Assembly (NCBI RefSeq): GCF_001039355.2
Contig: NW_019774280.1
Span: 488,093-552,092, forward strand
DNA: 64,000 nt
DNA from: Lingula anatina
Lineage: Eukaryota > Brachiopoda > Lingulata > Lingulida > Lingulidae
Reading direction: 5' to 3'
The number at the start of each line of letters is the position of its first letter. The stretch's first letter is position 1. The notes under the pieces are model-generated. The model searched no databases and was not told the origin of the DNA. It saw nothing but the letters and a program-made list of their open reading frames with translations. Of this stretch, positions 1 to 9,800 are shown one piece after another. The translations under genes were made by a program, and so were the position numbers.

Positions 1-645
1 CAGTGTTGCCTACCCATGCGGCAATAAGTTAATAAGTAAAACAAGTGTATTTAAATAATAATTGTTGTAATTATTATTGTTTGTTGTATTTAGGATGTTA
101 TTACCAGTATTTGTCATTGTTTGTTTCGTTTAGAGAACAGTATTTTTGTATTGTATAAGTTTTGAGAGTATACTACCAGTGACACATTGTAACGGGTCAA
201 TGATTTACGGAGTAATGTGCAGATCATACTGGGGTGGAGACCACTCGTGATTTGTCAGCAGACGCGCATGGGGGCTAGCCCATCGTATGATTTTGTCAGC
301 AGATACGCATGGGGGCAAGCCCATCGTATATGTATACATTTTTTTGTGAACATCAGGATTATCTCCAAGTTTATGTAGCTGCAATTCGAGTAAGTTATTA
401 TTATTTAAATATTTATTTTGTTCAATATAGAATCATAAGTTGTGCCTTTACTTTGCTCATGTTCACTATTAATTGTACTCCATTGTTAGTATTATCATTT
501 TTATTTTTATTCATTGCGTTTTATTTTCATTATTGTTTAGTTTCACCATACACCATACGCCATACACCATACACCGTACACTGTTACTTGTCTTAACTGT
601 ACGTATGATGTGAAATAAAGGCTACCAAAAAAAAAATGAGATATG
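1..645 (+). mobile_element. Possible 3' end of a retroposed element with poly(A) tail
   Basis: The stretch has no convincing gene. It ends with a polyadenylation signal (AATAAA at about 615) followed a few bases later by a run of ten A. A genomic A-run placed just after a poly(A) signal is typical of a retroposed copy (LINE, SINE or processed transcript). Immediately to the right (from about 690) the DNA matches the downstream spacer of the EF-hand genes, so this looks like an insertion into the left edge of that array. It also holds a roughly 41-bp tandem repeat (255-335) and a short ACCATAC-type repeat (543-582). No 5' end or target-site duplication can be seen, so the class is uncertain. 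A 95-codon open frame at 309-596 is hydrophobic and low in complexity and looks accidental. Confidence 0.35.
255..335 (+). repeat. Two-unit tandem repeat of about 41 bp
   Basis: Two adjacent units share TTGTCAGCAGA..CGCATGGGGGC.AGCCCATCGTAT with a few differences. Each unit contains a small inverted repeat (ATGGGGGCTAGCCCAT in the first), so it could form a short hairpin. Confidence 0.7.
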
Positions 646-684
646 AATCCTGAGTTGTTCAACACACAGAAAAGAAATTTATGA

Positions 685-1424
685 AATACCCGTAAGTCGA
701 AGGATATAAGAAAGAAAAAAGTTAAAACCGACCATTTTATGGTTTGGTGTGATGCTGAATACTATGTGAAAGAAACTGTGTTCCTATATCTAGTTTTAAT
801 TTCCGGTTGTTCATCGACATTCTACGTTAGTGATGGTTACGATGGCCTGTAGCGTACCTCTTGCAATAATTTAGAAAAGAAAAAAACATTATTTTTCTTC
901 AATCAACAGCACTGGGTCAGAGCAATTTATCTTAAACCTGTTCTGTGTAGCAAAATTGGTCGTATACGTATATATATACAAGCTTCGATGTTGTCTTGAC
1001 ACATAATATGTTTTGAAATATACAAAGACAAGTATCAGCATCTTGGTTGTTTTTATTGATTGTTTCGTTCCCAGAATACCTTAGCTGTTCTCATACATAC
1101 ACTTTGCACAGAGTGGAGGGGGTAAGTATTAAGACAACTTTCCTTGTGATCTTCACTGATCTTGAAGATAAAAATGAGATGCTAAGCTGCGCCTAATTTT
1201 TACCAGGCTATTTAGCGCGAGTCATGTCATCACGTACCCATCATACATCTTGCTGCAGGTGTACATAACGTTAATACCAACCAATTGTGTCGCTTTGCAT
1301 GCGTCGCGCCGTTGAAAATTACCTGAGGGAATCGTGCGTAAAGAGAAAGCATAAAGACGTTCATTGTGTTACTCTTTTACTGATATTGTTATTGCCATGA
1401 TCACAAGGTACTAAGGTTTAAACT
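685..1424 (+). repeat. EF-hand array spacer, left edge
   Basis: This is spacer DNA of the EF-hand array. The part from about 690 to 830 matches the region downstream of the first gene (about 2452-2590: GAAGGATATAAGAAAG, then GAAACTGATCATTTTATG-like and AGAAACTGT). The part from about 905 to 1080 matches the second spacer type (CAGACCTGTTCTGTGT-like, then TTGGTTGTTTATGAC-like). From about 1130 onward it is the conserved upstream block found before each gene. Downstream-type spacer to the left of the first gene implies that at least one more gene copy once lay further left. Confidence 0.7.
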
Positions 1425-1425
1425 T

Positions 1426-1434
1426 TATTTAAAT
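1426..1434 (+). promoter_or_regulatory. TATA-like box of EF-hand copy 1 (TATTTAAAT)
   Basis: TATTTAAAT lies 49 bases before the start codon and recurs about 50 bases before most other copies (for example 9199-9207, 53 bases before the gene at 9252). It sits in a conserved block GGTACCAAGG ... TATTTAAATTTTCAACGAACCGTCT. The position suits a TATA element with the transcription start about 20 bases before the ATG. The role is inferred from conservation and spacing only. Confidence 0.45.
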
Positions 1435-1474
1435 TTTCAACAAACCGTCTCGTTTGCAGTATACGGGAGATGCA

Positions 1475-2022
1475 ATGTCAGCCAGCGCCCCATATCCTGA
1501 GTTTTGGGTCCGCAAAATGCGCTCATTTTTGTATTGTTCGACCACGACTTGGACGGCGTTGTCCAGAAGGAAGATTATGTGGACCTTTGCGAGTCCAGAG
1601 CTAAGTGTCTCCTCAAACAAGAACAAATGGAAACGTTTGTGGACCAAATGAACTACGCTTGGACTTATTTCTGGGCAGGTCCGGAGAAGAAAGTGAATGT
1701 AACTCTTTCGGACTGTGTCCACAACCACGCTCGCACTTTTCGCGAACCAGCTTTTCAAGAAGAGCAGAGAAAGTGGTTCCATGTCTATTTCGACACAGTC
1801 GCAGACAAAGGTGGCCACGGTTATGTTTCCAGAAAAGAATATGAAGAGTTCCTGGGCCTTTTTGGCGTACATCCTCTATCCGTCTCTCCATCGTTTGAGG
1901 CCTTGGACACAGCTGGTGATGGTCAGATCAGCAAAGAAGAGTTCGCTAATGCCGGCATTGGTTTCTTCTGCTGCACTGCAGACACCCCGGCAAAGTTGTT
2001 TTGGGGTCCGTTCTTGGCTTAA
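1475..2022 (+). pseudogene. EF-hand copy 1 (SCP/calexcitin-like), frameshifted
   Basis: The start matches the family (ATGTCAGCCAGC at 1475) and the stop follows the usual GPFLA tail, but the length is 548 bases instead of 549. The T-run after CGCTCA (about 1527-1531) has five T where intact copies have six, which shifts the frame at codon 18-19; everything after it reads normally in the next frame. EF1 is DHDLDGVVQKED. EF3 is weakened (DKGGHGYVSRKE, lacking acidic or amide ligands at positions 3 and 5). EF4 has Ala at position 3 (DTAGDG). Two weakened calcium loops as well as the frameshift suggest genuine decay, although a homopolymer frameshift alone could be a sequencing error. It is the leftmost copy seen. 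Confidence 0.85.
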
Positions 2023-3290
2023 ATCCCCTGATCGTGTGGGAAGTGTTCATAATATGCTTTAACTATCGGAAAATCACGAGTTAGGACTTTTTTTGTTTAA
2101 AAGACGCTTTACATTTCAAGAAGACGTGTACCAACGCCTGCAGTACTGGCGACTGGATAATGAATTCATGCTTTGTTCATTTTGTTCATTTTTACCTTGT
2201 CAAAAACAGCTTTTTAAGCACGCTTTCACCTGCCTACGGAACTGTTGATTTGTTCAAAGGTTACATTCATTTGCGCACTGTATACTGGTGTCAAGATAGG
2301 ATAATTAATTGCAGAGCACCAAAACCTCTTCCGAGTATATCTTTTAAATTAGTGGATGATTACAAATACCTCTTGTAAACAGCGCCAGCTTGCTGCTTCA
2401 CGGCGCTGCCTTGTATGAACTGCTGTGTTCGCAATAAATAAAATTATAATAATCGAAGGATATAAGAAAGAAAAATGGCGAAACTGATCATTTTATGACT
2501 GGTGTGTTGTTGAATGCTATGTGGAAAAAACTGTATGCTCCTAAAACCAGTTTTAATATTCGGCTGTACATTACGATGGCTAGTAACGTACTTCTTGAAA
2601 AAAATATACAACAAATTTAAAGAGAGCATAATTTCAATCAACAGCCATTAAAGCAAAACGGATGAACATCTTTTCTGACCTAGGACAAACACATTTTGTT
2701 GGAACACAACTCCTCCATTTCTACAAGTATATACAGTGATATTGCATTTATTCTCAACTACTGGATTTAGGTGATTTAGATCAAGAGATAACATGATGTA
2801 ACACGTTCTAAAGCACTACATGGCAGTTACATCCTTCATTTCATTCTTTATGATATCATGGCAATTATCTGGAATAAAACTCCCGATATTTTGGGTGCAT
2901 TGACTCATTCTTTATGCATACTAAGTCACTTTGCAAATGTGCGGTGATGTGTGTGTGTGTGTGTGTGTGTGTGTGGGGGTTATATTTAGAAAAAAGAGAC
3001 AGTTCCTCTTGTGATTAAAACTCACCTGGGAGAATCAGATGCTAAGCTATACCTCATTCCCACCAGGCTTTTTAACAAGTGTTGTGTTATTTAGGTTTCA
3101 TCATGTCTTCATCGGATCATATGTCTTGTTACAGGTTACGTTACGGCCTACCATTGTTCTGTGACGCCTTGCATGTATATTGCTTTGAAAGTTGTCTGAG
3201 GGAGTCGTGCATAAACAAAATAACATAAAGACGTTCAGTGTGTTACTTTTCTGTTGCTGTTTTTATTGTAATAATCACTAGGTACCAAGG
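2023..3290 (+). repeat. Array spacer between EF-hand copies 1 and 2 (long type)
   Basis: Long-type spacer. The 3' flank (GTTTAAAAGACGCTTTACATTTCAAGAAGACG, 2094-2125) and the TTTTGTTCATTTTGTTCATT block recur after most copies. A possible poly(A) signal (AATAAATAAA) lies at about 2434. A TG microsatellite of about 14 units is at 2948-2975. The right end is the conserved block upstream of the next gene, including CTTGTTACAGGTTACGTTACG. No gene is seen. Confidence 0.75.
2948..2975 (+). repeat. (TG)n microsatellite
   Basis: About fourteen TG units followed by a G-run. Equivalent TG/G tracts occur upstream of other copies (about 18916-18940 and 21093-21116), so the tract is part of the spacer. Confidence 0.95.
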
Positions 3291-3352
3291 TAAAGATGCC
3301 TTTTTAAATTTAACAATGATCCGTCTAAGTCAGTATAAAAGATAAATCTACA

Positions 3353-3901
3353 ATGTCAGCAAGCGCGCCATATCCCGAGTTCTGGGTCCGCAAAATGCGC
3401 TCAGTTTTTGTAATGTTCGACCACGACTTGGACGGCGTTGTCAAAAAGAATGATTTTGTGGACTTTTGCATCGCTAGAGCTAAGTGTCTCCTCAAACAAG
3501 AACAAATTGACACGTTTAAAGACCAAATCAACAACGCTTGGGATTATTTCTGGGCTGGGCCGGAGAAGAGAGTGAACGTAACTCTTAGGGACTGTATCTA
3601 CAACCACGCGCGCACTTTTCGCGAACCAACTTTTCAAGAAGAGCAGAGAAAGTGGTTATATGTCTATTTCGACACAGTCGCAGACAAAAATGGCCACGGT
3701 TATATTACCAGAAAGGAATATGAAGAGTTCCTGGGCCTTTTTGGCGTACACCCTCTATCTGTCCCTCCGTCGTTTGAGGCCTTAGACACAGATGGTGATG
3801 GTCAGATCAGCAAAGAAGAGTTCGTGAATGCTGCCGTTGGTTTCTTCTGCTGCACTGCAGACACCCCGGCAAAGTTGTTTATGGGTCCGTTCTTGGCTTA
3901 A
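3353..3901 (+). CDS. EF-hand calcium-binding protein, SCP/calexcitin-like (copy 2)
   Basis: Intact 182-residue single-exon gene. Starting at the MSASAPYPEFWVRK methionine aligns it with every other copy. Three of the usual four EF hands of the SCP family are recognisable. EF1 (residues 23-34) is DHDLDGVVKKND. The second is degenerate, around the FWAGPEKR stretch. EF3 (111-122) is DKNGHGYITRKE and EF4 (145-156) is DTDGDGQISKEE. The His at position 5 of EF3 replaces an Asp ligand and should weaken that site. The tail is LFMGPFLA, with Met where other copies have Trp. There is no signal peptide or membrane segment, so the protein should be cytosolic. The family buffers or senses calcium; the exact role is unknown. 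Its leader (GTATAAAAGATAAATCTACA before the ATG) is shared with the copies at 19326 and 21503. Confidence 0.93.
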   Translation: MSASAPYPEFWVRKMRSVFVMFDHDLDGVVKKNDFVDFCIARAKCLLKQEQIDTFKDQINNAWDYFWAGPEKRVNVTLRDCIYNHARTFREPTFQEEQRKWLYVYFDTVADKNGHGYITRKEYEEFLGLFGVHPLSVPPSFEALDTDGDGQISKEEFVNAAVGFFCCTADTPAKLFMGPFLA

Positions 3902-5522
3902 ATCTCCCAATCATATGGAAACTGTATATAATGTGCATTATTTGTATTGCAATCACGATCTAGGACTTTCTTGTTTAAATGACGCTTTACATTTCAAGAA
4001 GACGCGCACCAAAGCCTGCAGTACTGATGACTGGATGATGGTGTGTTGTCAGTCACATCTGTATTCATGTTTTGTTCATTTTGTTCATTCTTACCTTTTC
4101 AAGGGCAGCTTCTCAAACAGGTTTTCACCTGCCCCGGAACTTTTAAATTGTTCAAAGTTTGCATTCGTTTGCGTACTGTATGCTGTATCAAGGTAGGATA
4201 ATATAGCGCACCTTGACCTTTTCCGTGTATAGCTTTTGAATTAGTGGAGGATAAGAGATATCCCGTGTAACCACCTCCATCTTGCTGCTTCCTGACGCTG
4301 CTTTATATGAACTGCTGTCTTCAGAAAAAGTATAACAATTAAATGAATATAAGGAAATAAGACGGAAAATATTGTGAAACTGATCATTTTATGACTAGTG
4401 TGTTGCTGAATGCTATTTGGAAGAAACTGTATCTCCTAAAACCAATTTTAATATTTGGCGGTATAACGACATCACGATCGATTTGAAGAAAGCGGTATTT
4501 TTACTTCAAATAACTGCCAGTATTCAAGCCCAATGGATGAACTTCTTTCATGTCCTACAACAATTATATTTTGTTGGAATATAACTCTTGTATTTCTACA
4601 AGTATATACATTTATATTTCATTTATTCTCAGCTACTGCATTTTAGTGATTTCCAAAACATTCACGTGTGTATTTTGATCCTTTTGCATGTGGTATAAAT
4701 TACTACATGGCAGTTACATCCTTAGTTTCAATTTTTTATATCATATGCCAATCATCTGGAATAAAACTGTCCCGACATTTTGGGTGCATTGACTCATCGT
4801 TTATGCATAATAGTTCATTGGAATTTCGTTCAGTATTACTTCATAACATTACAGATTAGTTGTCTTTGCAAGAACAATATTTGTCTCTGTTCCATCTCAA
4901 AGATTCCTATGGTGATCAAGTATTTGTATGGAAGTTTCATCTATGCCATCAACGTTTCCCCCCACTTGAGACGATTTTCTGGCATTCAGTATTAGTTTTT
5001 ATTTGAATTGTTCTGTCCCAGTGGATAACTGAACATGTACAAAATTCGTGTACTTTGTAACATCGCCGAATCAGATATATTTATCTAAGACATGTTCCAT
5101 GTAAAAAATGAGGTCGTATTGGAGCTCCAGTGTTGACTTAAAAACGTTCTGAGATAGTCGTAAACAGGTGGCAGTATATTGGTTGTTTATAACATTAAAA
5201 TGCGATCACTTGTTTAGTTTCTGGGATACACCGTTAATTTTTTCATGTATACACTTTGCAAATGTGCTGTTAGTGTTTGTGTGTTGGAGGGGGGGAGGGT
5301 AAATATTCAGAAAAACAGAGATTCTTCTTGTGTTTACGACTGACCTAGGAGAATCAGATAAAAATGCTAAGCTGAACAACAGTCCCACCAGACTCTTTAA
5401 TATGTGTTGTGTCATTAAGGTTCCATTATGTATTCATCGGACCATACGTCTTGTTACAGGTGTTATATTACGACCAATCATTGTACTGTGCTGCTGTGCA
5501 TGGATAACACCGTTGAAGGTTG
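3902..5522 (+). repeat. Array spacer after EF-hand copy 2 (long type)
   Basis: The most complete long spacer. It carries the common 3' flank, then a block at about 4360-4660 (GAAACTGATCATTTTATGAC ... GTTGGAATATAACTC) that also follows copies 1, 3, 8 and 9 in part. Next comes a block at about 4700-4960, and then the pre-gene block (5290-5522: GACCTAGGAGAATCAGATAAAAATG ... CTTGTTACAGGTGTTA). Open frames in either strand here are not conserved between spacers and no gene is seen. Confidence 0.7.
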
Positions 5523-5539
5523 TCTGAGGCAACCATGCG

Positions 5540-5765
5540 TAATGCCCCTTTACACTGGACGGCGTCCTTTCTGCGCCCTCTCTGCCACCATGAAATTGGT
5601 ATCGCTGTGGTTTCAATAAGGAGACACGAGTATTGATTTGTTTTAGAAAGAATGCTCAATGATCGGCCAGTTGTCGGCACGTAAAGTATTATTATTTTTT
5701 AACTCTCAAATGGAGCCGTACTGCTGAACGCAGAAAGGACGCCGTCCAGTGTGAAGGGGGTTTAA
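5540..5765. mobile_element. PIF/Harbinger-like MITE, 220 bp, TAA target-site duplication
   Basis: The element proper is 5543-5762. Its left end reads CCCCTTTACACTGGACGGCG and its right end, read in reverse complement, CCCCTTCACACTGGACGGCG; the match continues to TCCTTTCTGCG, giving about 31 bases with one mismatch. It is flanked by TAA at 5540-5542 and 5763-5765. Sister copies preserve the empty site: before the genes at 3353 and 7912 the DNA runs straight from GTGC(A/G)TAAACAAAATAAC. A three-base TAA/TTA duplication is characteristic of PIF/Harbinger elements. The element has no coding capacity and would need a transposase from elsewhere. It lies about 135 bases upstream of the pseudogene at 5899. 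Confidence 0.88.
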
Positions 5766-5898
5766 ACAACATTTAGGCGTTAAGTTGTTACTCTTTTGCT
5801 GACATTATTGTCACTGAAATCACAAGGTACCAAGGTTAAAACGTCTATTTAAATTTTCAACGAACCGTCTTGTCTGCATTGTACGGGGGACAGCCACA

Positions 5899-6426
5899 AT
5901 GTCAGCCAGCGAGCCATATCCCGAGTTTTGGGTCCGCAAAATGCACTCACCTTTTGTAATGTTGGACCACGACTTGGACGGCGTTGTCAAAAACAAATAT
6001 TTTGTTGACTTTTCCATCGCTAAAGCATAGCGTCTTCTTAAGCAAAAACAACTGCAAACGTTTAAGGACAAAATAAAAAAACGTCCGGAGAAGAAAGTGA
6101 TTGTTACTTTTTGGGACTGTGTCCACAACCACGCACGCACTTTTGGCGAACCAGCTTTTCAAGAAAAGGAGAAAAAGTGGTTCTATGTCTATTTCGACAA
6201 AATCGCAGACAAAAATGGTGACGGTATTGTGACCAGAAAGGAATATGAAGAGTTTCTGGGCCTTTTTGGCGTACACCCGCTATCTGTGCCTCCGTCGTTT
6301 GAAGCCTTGGATACAGATGGTGATGGTCAGATCAGCAAAGAAGAATTCGCAAATGCTGCCGTAGGTTTCTTCTGCTGCACTGCAGACACCCCGGCAAAGT
6401 TATTTTGGGGTCCGTTCTTGGCTTAA
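5899..6426 (+). pseudogene. EF-hand copy 3, nonsense codon and in-frame deletion
   Basis: The frame starts at the usual ATG and ends at the usual GPFLA-stop, but codon 44 is TAG (6028-6030). A 21-base in-frame deletion removes the conserved AWDYFWA segment, so the text reads KKRPEKK. The total of 528 bases equals 549 minus 21. EF1 is damaged (DHDLDGVVKNKY, Tyr in the position-12 ligand place), while EF3 (DKNGDGIVTRKE) and EF4 (DTDGDGQISKEE) are perfect. Decay confined to the 5' half with a pristine 3' half suggests that conversion from an intact neighbour refreshed the 3' half. A product starting at an internal methionine near 6097 (109 codons, EF3 and EF4 only) is possible but unsupported. 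Confidence 0.88.
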
Positions 6427-7860
6427 ATCCCCTATGGAAACTGTAAATAATATGCTTTACCTATAAGGCAATCACGGTCTAGGACTTTCTTGTTTACAAG
6501 ACGCTTTACATTTCAAGAAGACGCGCACCAACGCCCACAGTTCTGATGACGGGATAATGGTGTGTAGTACGTCACAATTGAATCCATACTTTTGTTCATT
6601 TTGTTCATTTTCACCTTGTCAAGGACAGCTTTTCACCTGTCCAAGGAACTTTTGAATTGTTCAAAGGTGTATTCATTTGCGAACTGTATACTGGTGTCAA
6701 GATAGTACAATGCATTGCAGCGCACCAAGATCACTTCCGAGTAAAGCTCTTCAATTAGGGGAAAATTTCAAATACGCCTTGTAAACACCGCCAGCTTGCT
6801 GCTTCGCGATGCTTTATATGAACTGCTGTGTTCAGAAAAAGTATAATAATAAAAATAAATATACGGATATAAGAAGGAAAAAAATTGATCATTTTATGAT
6901 TGGTGTGTTGCTGAATGCTATGTGGAAGAACTTGTATCTCCTACAACCAGTTTTAATATCCGGCTGTTTAACGACATCACGATCGACTCGAAGAAAGCGG
7001 TACATTTACTTCAATCAACAGCTAGTATTGAAGCACAACGGATGAACTTCTTTTCTGCCCTACAACAATTACAGTTTGTTGGAATACAACTCCTCTTCAA
7101 GTATATACAGCCACATTGCATTTATTCTGAACTACTGCATTTTAGTTTTTTACAAAACAATTATATTTAGATCCAGAGATACATGTAACATTCTGTAACA
7201 CATATGTATTTATGTGGGATTTCCATCTGTGCCCTCAATCTATGCCCCCCCCCTACTTGGACGATTTTCCGATTTTCTGGCATTCAATCTTAGTATTTTA
7301 TTGAACATGTAAACAAAATGCGTGTAATATGTAACATTACCGGATCGGATCAATTTATCTCTGACCTGTGTAATATGCCCTGTGTTGACCTTACAATGTT
7401 CTGAGATAGTCGTAAACAGGTAGCAGTTTATTGATCGTTTATAACATAAAACTGCCATCAATTGTTTCGTTCCCGGAATACCGTGTATTTTTCACACTTT
7501 GCACACATGTAGTGGGGGTTAGTGGTGGGGGTGAGGTGGGGGACTAAATGTTTAGAAAAAAGAGACAGGTGCTTCTTGTGATTATGACTCACCTGGAAGA
7601 ATCAGATAAAAATGAGATGCTAAGCTAGACCTCAGTCTTTAACATGTGTTGTCTCATTATGTGTTTCATTATGTATTCATCGGATCATACGTCTTGTTAC
7701 AGGTGTTACGTTATCACCAACTATTGTATTGTGCCGCTTTGCATAAATAGCGTTTTTGAAGTTGTCTTGGGGAGCCGTGCGTAAACAAAATAACATAAAG
7801 ACTCTTTTGTTGCTGTTATTATTGTAATAATCACAAGGTACCAAAGTAAAAAAACGTCTT
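6427..7860 (+). repeat. Array spacer between EF-hand copies 3 and 4 (long type)
   Basis: Long-type spacer in the usual order: 3' flank, TTGTTCATTTTGTTCATTTT block, the ATCATTTTATGATTGGTGTG block (about 6888), the GTTGGAATACAACTCCTC block (about 7079), the CCATCTGTGCCCTC block (about 7224) and the pre-gene block with TTGTTACAGGTGTTACGTTA (7694-7713). No gene is seen. Confidence 0.7.
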
Positions 7861-7911
7861 TCTAAATTCTCAACGAGCCGTCTGGTGTGCTGAATACGGA
7901 AAATATACACA

Positions 7912-8460
7912 ATGTCAGTAAGCGCGCCATATCCCGAGTTTTGGGTCCGGAAAATTCGCTCATTTTTTGTAATGTTCGATCACGACTTGGATGGCGTTGT
8001 CAAAAAGGAAAATGTGATTGACTTTTGCAATCTTAGGGCAAAGTCTCTCCTTAATCAAGAACAAATGGAAACGTATATGGACCTAGTGAACTATGCTTGG
8101 GATTATTTCTGGGCCGGTCCGGAGAAGAAAGTGAATGTTACTTTTTGGGACTGTGTCCACAACTACGCACGCACCTTTCGCCAACCAGCTTTTCAAGAGG
8201 AGCAGAGAAAGTGGTTCTATGTCTATTTTGACAAAATCGCAGACAAAAATGGAGACGGCATTCTGACCAGAAAGGAATATGAAGAGTTTCTTGGTCTTGT
8301 TGGCGTACACCCGTTGTCCGTTCCTCCGTCGTTTGAGGCCTTGGACACAGATGGTGATGGTCAGATCAGCAAAGAAGAATTCGCAAATGCTGCCGTAGGT
8401 TTCTTCTGCTGCACTGCAGACACCCCGGCAAAGTTATTTTGGGGTCCGTTTTTGGCTTAA
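7912..8460 (+). CDS. EF-hand calcium-binding protein, SCP/calexcitin-like (copy 4)
   Basis: Intact 182-residue single-exon gene, MSVSAPYPEFWVRK to LFWGPFLA. EF1 is DHDLDGVVKKEN, with Asn at position 12 instead of the usual acidic bidentate ligand, so this loop may bind weakly. EF3 (DKNGDGILTRKE) and EF4 (DTDGDGQISKEE) are canonical. The middle (NLRAKSLLNQEQMETYMDLVNYAW) and the TFWDCVHN stretch place it in the same subgroup as the copies at 10212 and 15088. The gene is followed by the short spacer type, and the distance to the next start is 1340 bases, exactly the distance between the copies at 10212 and 11552. Confidence 0.93.
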   Translation: MSVSAPYPEFWVRKIRSFFVMFDHDLDGVVKKENVIDFCNLRAKSLLNQEQMETYMDLVNYAWDYFWAGPEKKVNVTFWDCVHNYARTFRQPAFQEEQRKWFYVYFDKIADKNGDGILTRKEYEEFLGLVGVHPLSVPPSFEALDTDGDGQISKEEFANAAVGFFCCTADTPAKLFWGPFLA

Positions 8461-9198
8461 ATCCTTCAATCCTATGGAAGCTGTGAATAAATTGCTTCAC
8501 CTGCGGGGCAATTACGATCTAGGGCTTCCTTGTTAAAAATGCGTTTTACATTTCAAGGAGACTGTGGTACCAGTGCTGGGCAGTATTTTTGTTAGAATGC
8601 TACACATACAAAGTGATGGGAAACGGACTACGGTTCTCAGCGGACTCCCATTCCTGTAACACCGGGCCAGAGAAATTTGACCGTTTATCCCAGACCTGTT
8701 CTGTTTGATAAAATTGATCGTAAAGAACTTCCTGTATAGTCCTTAAAGTATTCTGAAACATACTAAAAGAAATTTTGGTATCTTGGCTGTTTATGACATT
8801 AAAATGCATTTAATTGTCTCTATTAAGGAGGACCCAATGTGCTATACTGTTCATTCTTTGGAGTATAAAGGGGAGGGGGAGAATGGGAAATGGTGCTCAA
8901 TATTTTAAAAAATGGAGGAAAGGGGAATGATTTTATGTTTAAGTTATAATGAATGACTTCGGATATAAAATGAAGATGCTTAACTGTAAATCTCTTTCAC
9001 CAGTCTCAGTAGCGCATCTCATATTCATTGGGTCATACTTCTTGTTACAGGTATATTGCACTTTGCATACATAGTAGCACCATTGAAGGTTGTCTGAGGC
9101 AGCCGTGCGTAAATGAAATGACATTAAAACGTTCAGTGTGTTACTCTTTTGCTGACATTATTATCATTAAAATCACAAGGTACAAAGGTCATAACGTC
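8461..9198 (+). repeat. Array spacer after EF-hand copy 4 (short type with dispersed repeat)
   Basis: The short spacer type carries the ACGGACTACGGTTC repeat (about 8565-8665), then CAGACCTGTTCTGT, TGGCTGTTTATGACATTAAAATGC, a purine-rich stretch (8868-8935) and the pre-gene block. The same arrangement follows the genes at 10212 and 11552. No gene is seen. Confidence 0.7.
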
Positions 9199-9251
9199 TA
9201 TTTAAATTTTCAACAAACCGTCTTGACTCCGGTGTACATGAGGCAACCGCA

Positions 9252-9800
9252 ATGTCAGCAAGCGCGCCATATCCCGAGTTTTGGGTCCGCAAACTGCGCT
9301 CAGTTTTTGTAATGTTCGACCATGACTTGGACGGCATTGTCAGAAAGAAAGATTTTGTAGACTTTTGCATCGCTAGAGCTAAGTGTCTCCTCAAACAAGA
9401 AAGAATGCAAACGTTTGAGGACCAAATTCACAACGCTTGGGATTATTTCTGGGCCGGCCCCGAGAAGAAAGTGAATGTTACACTTGGGGACTATATCTAC
9501 AACCACGCACGCACTTTTCGCGAACCAGTTTTTCAAAGAGAGCAGAGAAAGTGGTTCTCTGTCTATTTTGACACAATCGCAGACAAAAATGGTGACGGTA
9601 TTGTGACCAGAAAGGAATATGAAGAGTTCCTAGGTCTTGTTGGCGTGCACCCGTTATCCGTCCCTCCATCGTTTGAGGCCTTGGACACAGATGGTGATGG
9701 TCAGATCAGCAAAGAAGAATTCGCAAATGCTGCCGTTGGATTCTTCTGCTGCACTGCAGACACCCCGGCAAAGTTGTTTTGGGGTCCGTTCTTGGCTTAA
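9252..9800 (+). CDS. EF-hand calcium-binding protein, SCP/calexcitin-like (copy 5)
   Basis: Intact 182-residue gene. EF1 is DHDLDGIVRKKD; EF3 (DKNGDGIVTRKE) and EF4 (DTDGDGQISKEE) are canonical. The 5' half (KDFVDFCIARAKCLLKQE...TFEDQIHNAW, TLGDYIYNHARTF) belongs with the copies at 3353, 11552 and 12879. From 9575 to 9718 the DNA is identical over 144 bases to the copy at 10212 (10535-10678), whose 5' half is of the other subgroup, including shared variants such as TTCCTAGG and GGCGTGCACCC. The gene is thus a mosaic, best explained by gene conversion. Only 411 bases separate its stop from the next start. Confidence 0.93.
   Translation: MSASAPYPEFWVRKLRSVFVMFDHDLDGIVRKKDFVDFCIARAKCLLKQERMQTFEDQIHNAWDYFWAGPEKKVNVTLGDYIYNHARTFREPVFQREQRKWFSVYFDTIADKNGDGIVTRKEYEEFLGLVGVHPLSVPPSFEALDTDGDGQISKEEFANAAVGFFCCTADTPAKLFWGPFLA

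Noticed and set aside
309-596. A 95-codon hydrophobic + strand frame near the left end
   Set aside because: Rich in Tyr, Phe and Leu from AT-rich, low-complexity DNA and a short tandem repeat. No family or upstream signals.
1429-1872. Long - strand open frames opposite each EF-hand copy (for example 1429-1872, 5947-6276, 11600-11950, 15136-15486)
   Set aside because: They recur only because the + strand genes recur. The + frame carries the EF-hand motifs, while the - frames encode no recognisable domain and vary at their ends.
2940-2990. Search for CRISPR-like arrays, tRNA or rRNA genes
   Set aside because: Repeats here are microsatellites or gene-sized units. No cloverleaf with a plausible T-arm motif and no rRNA-like conserved stretches were seen.
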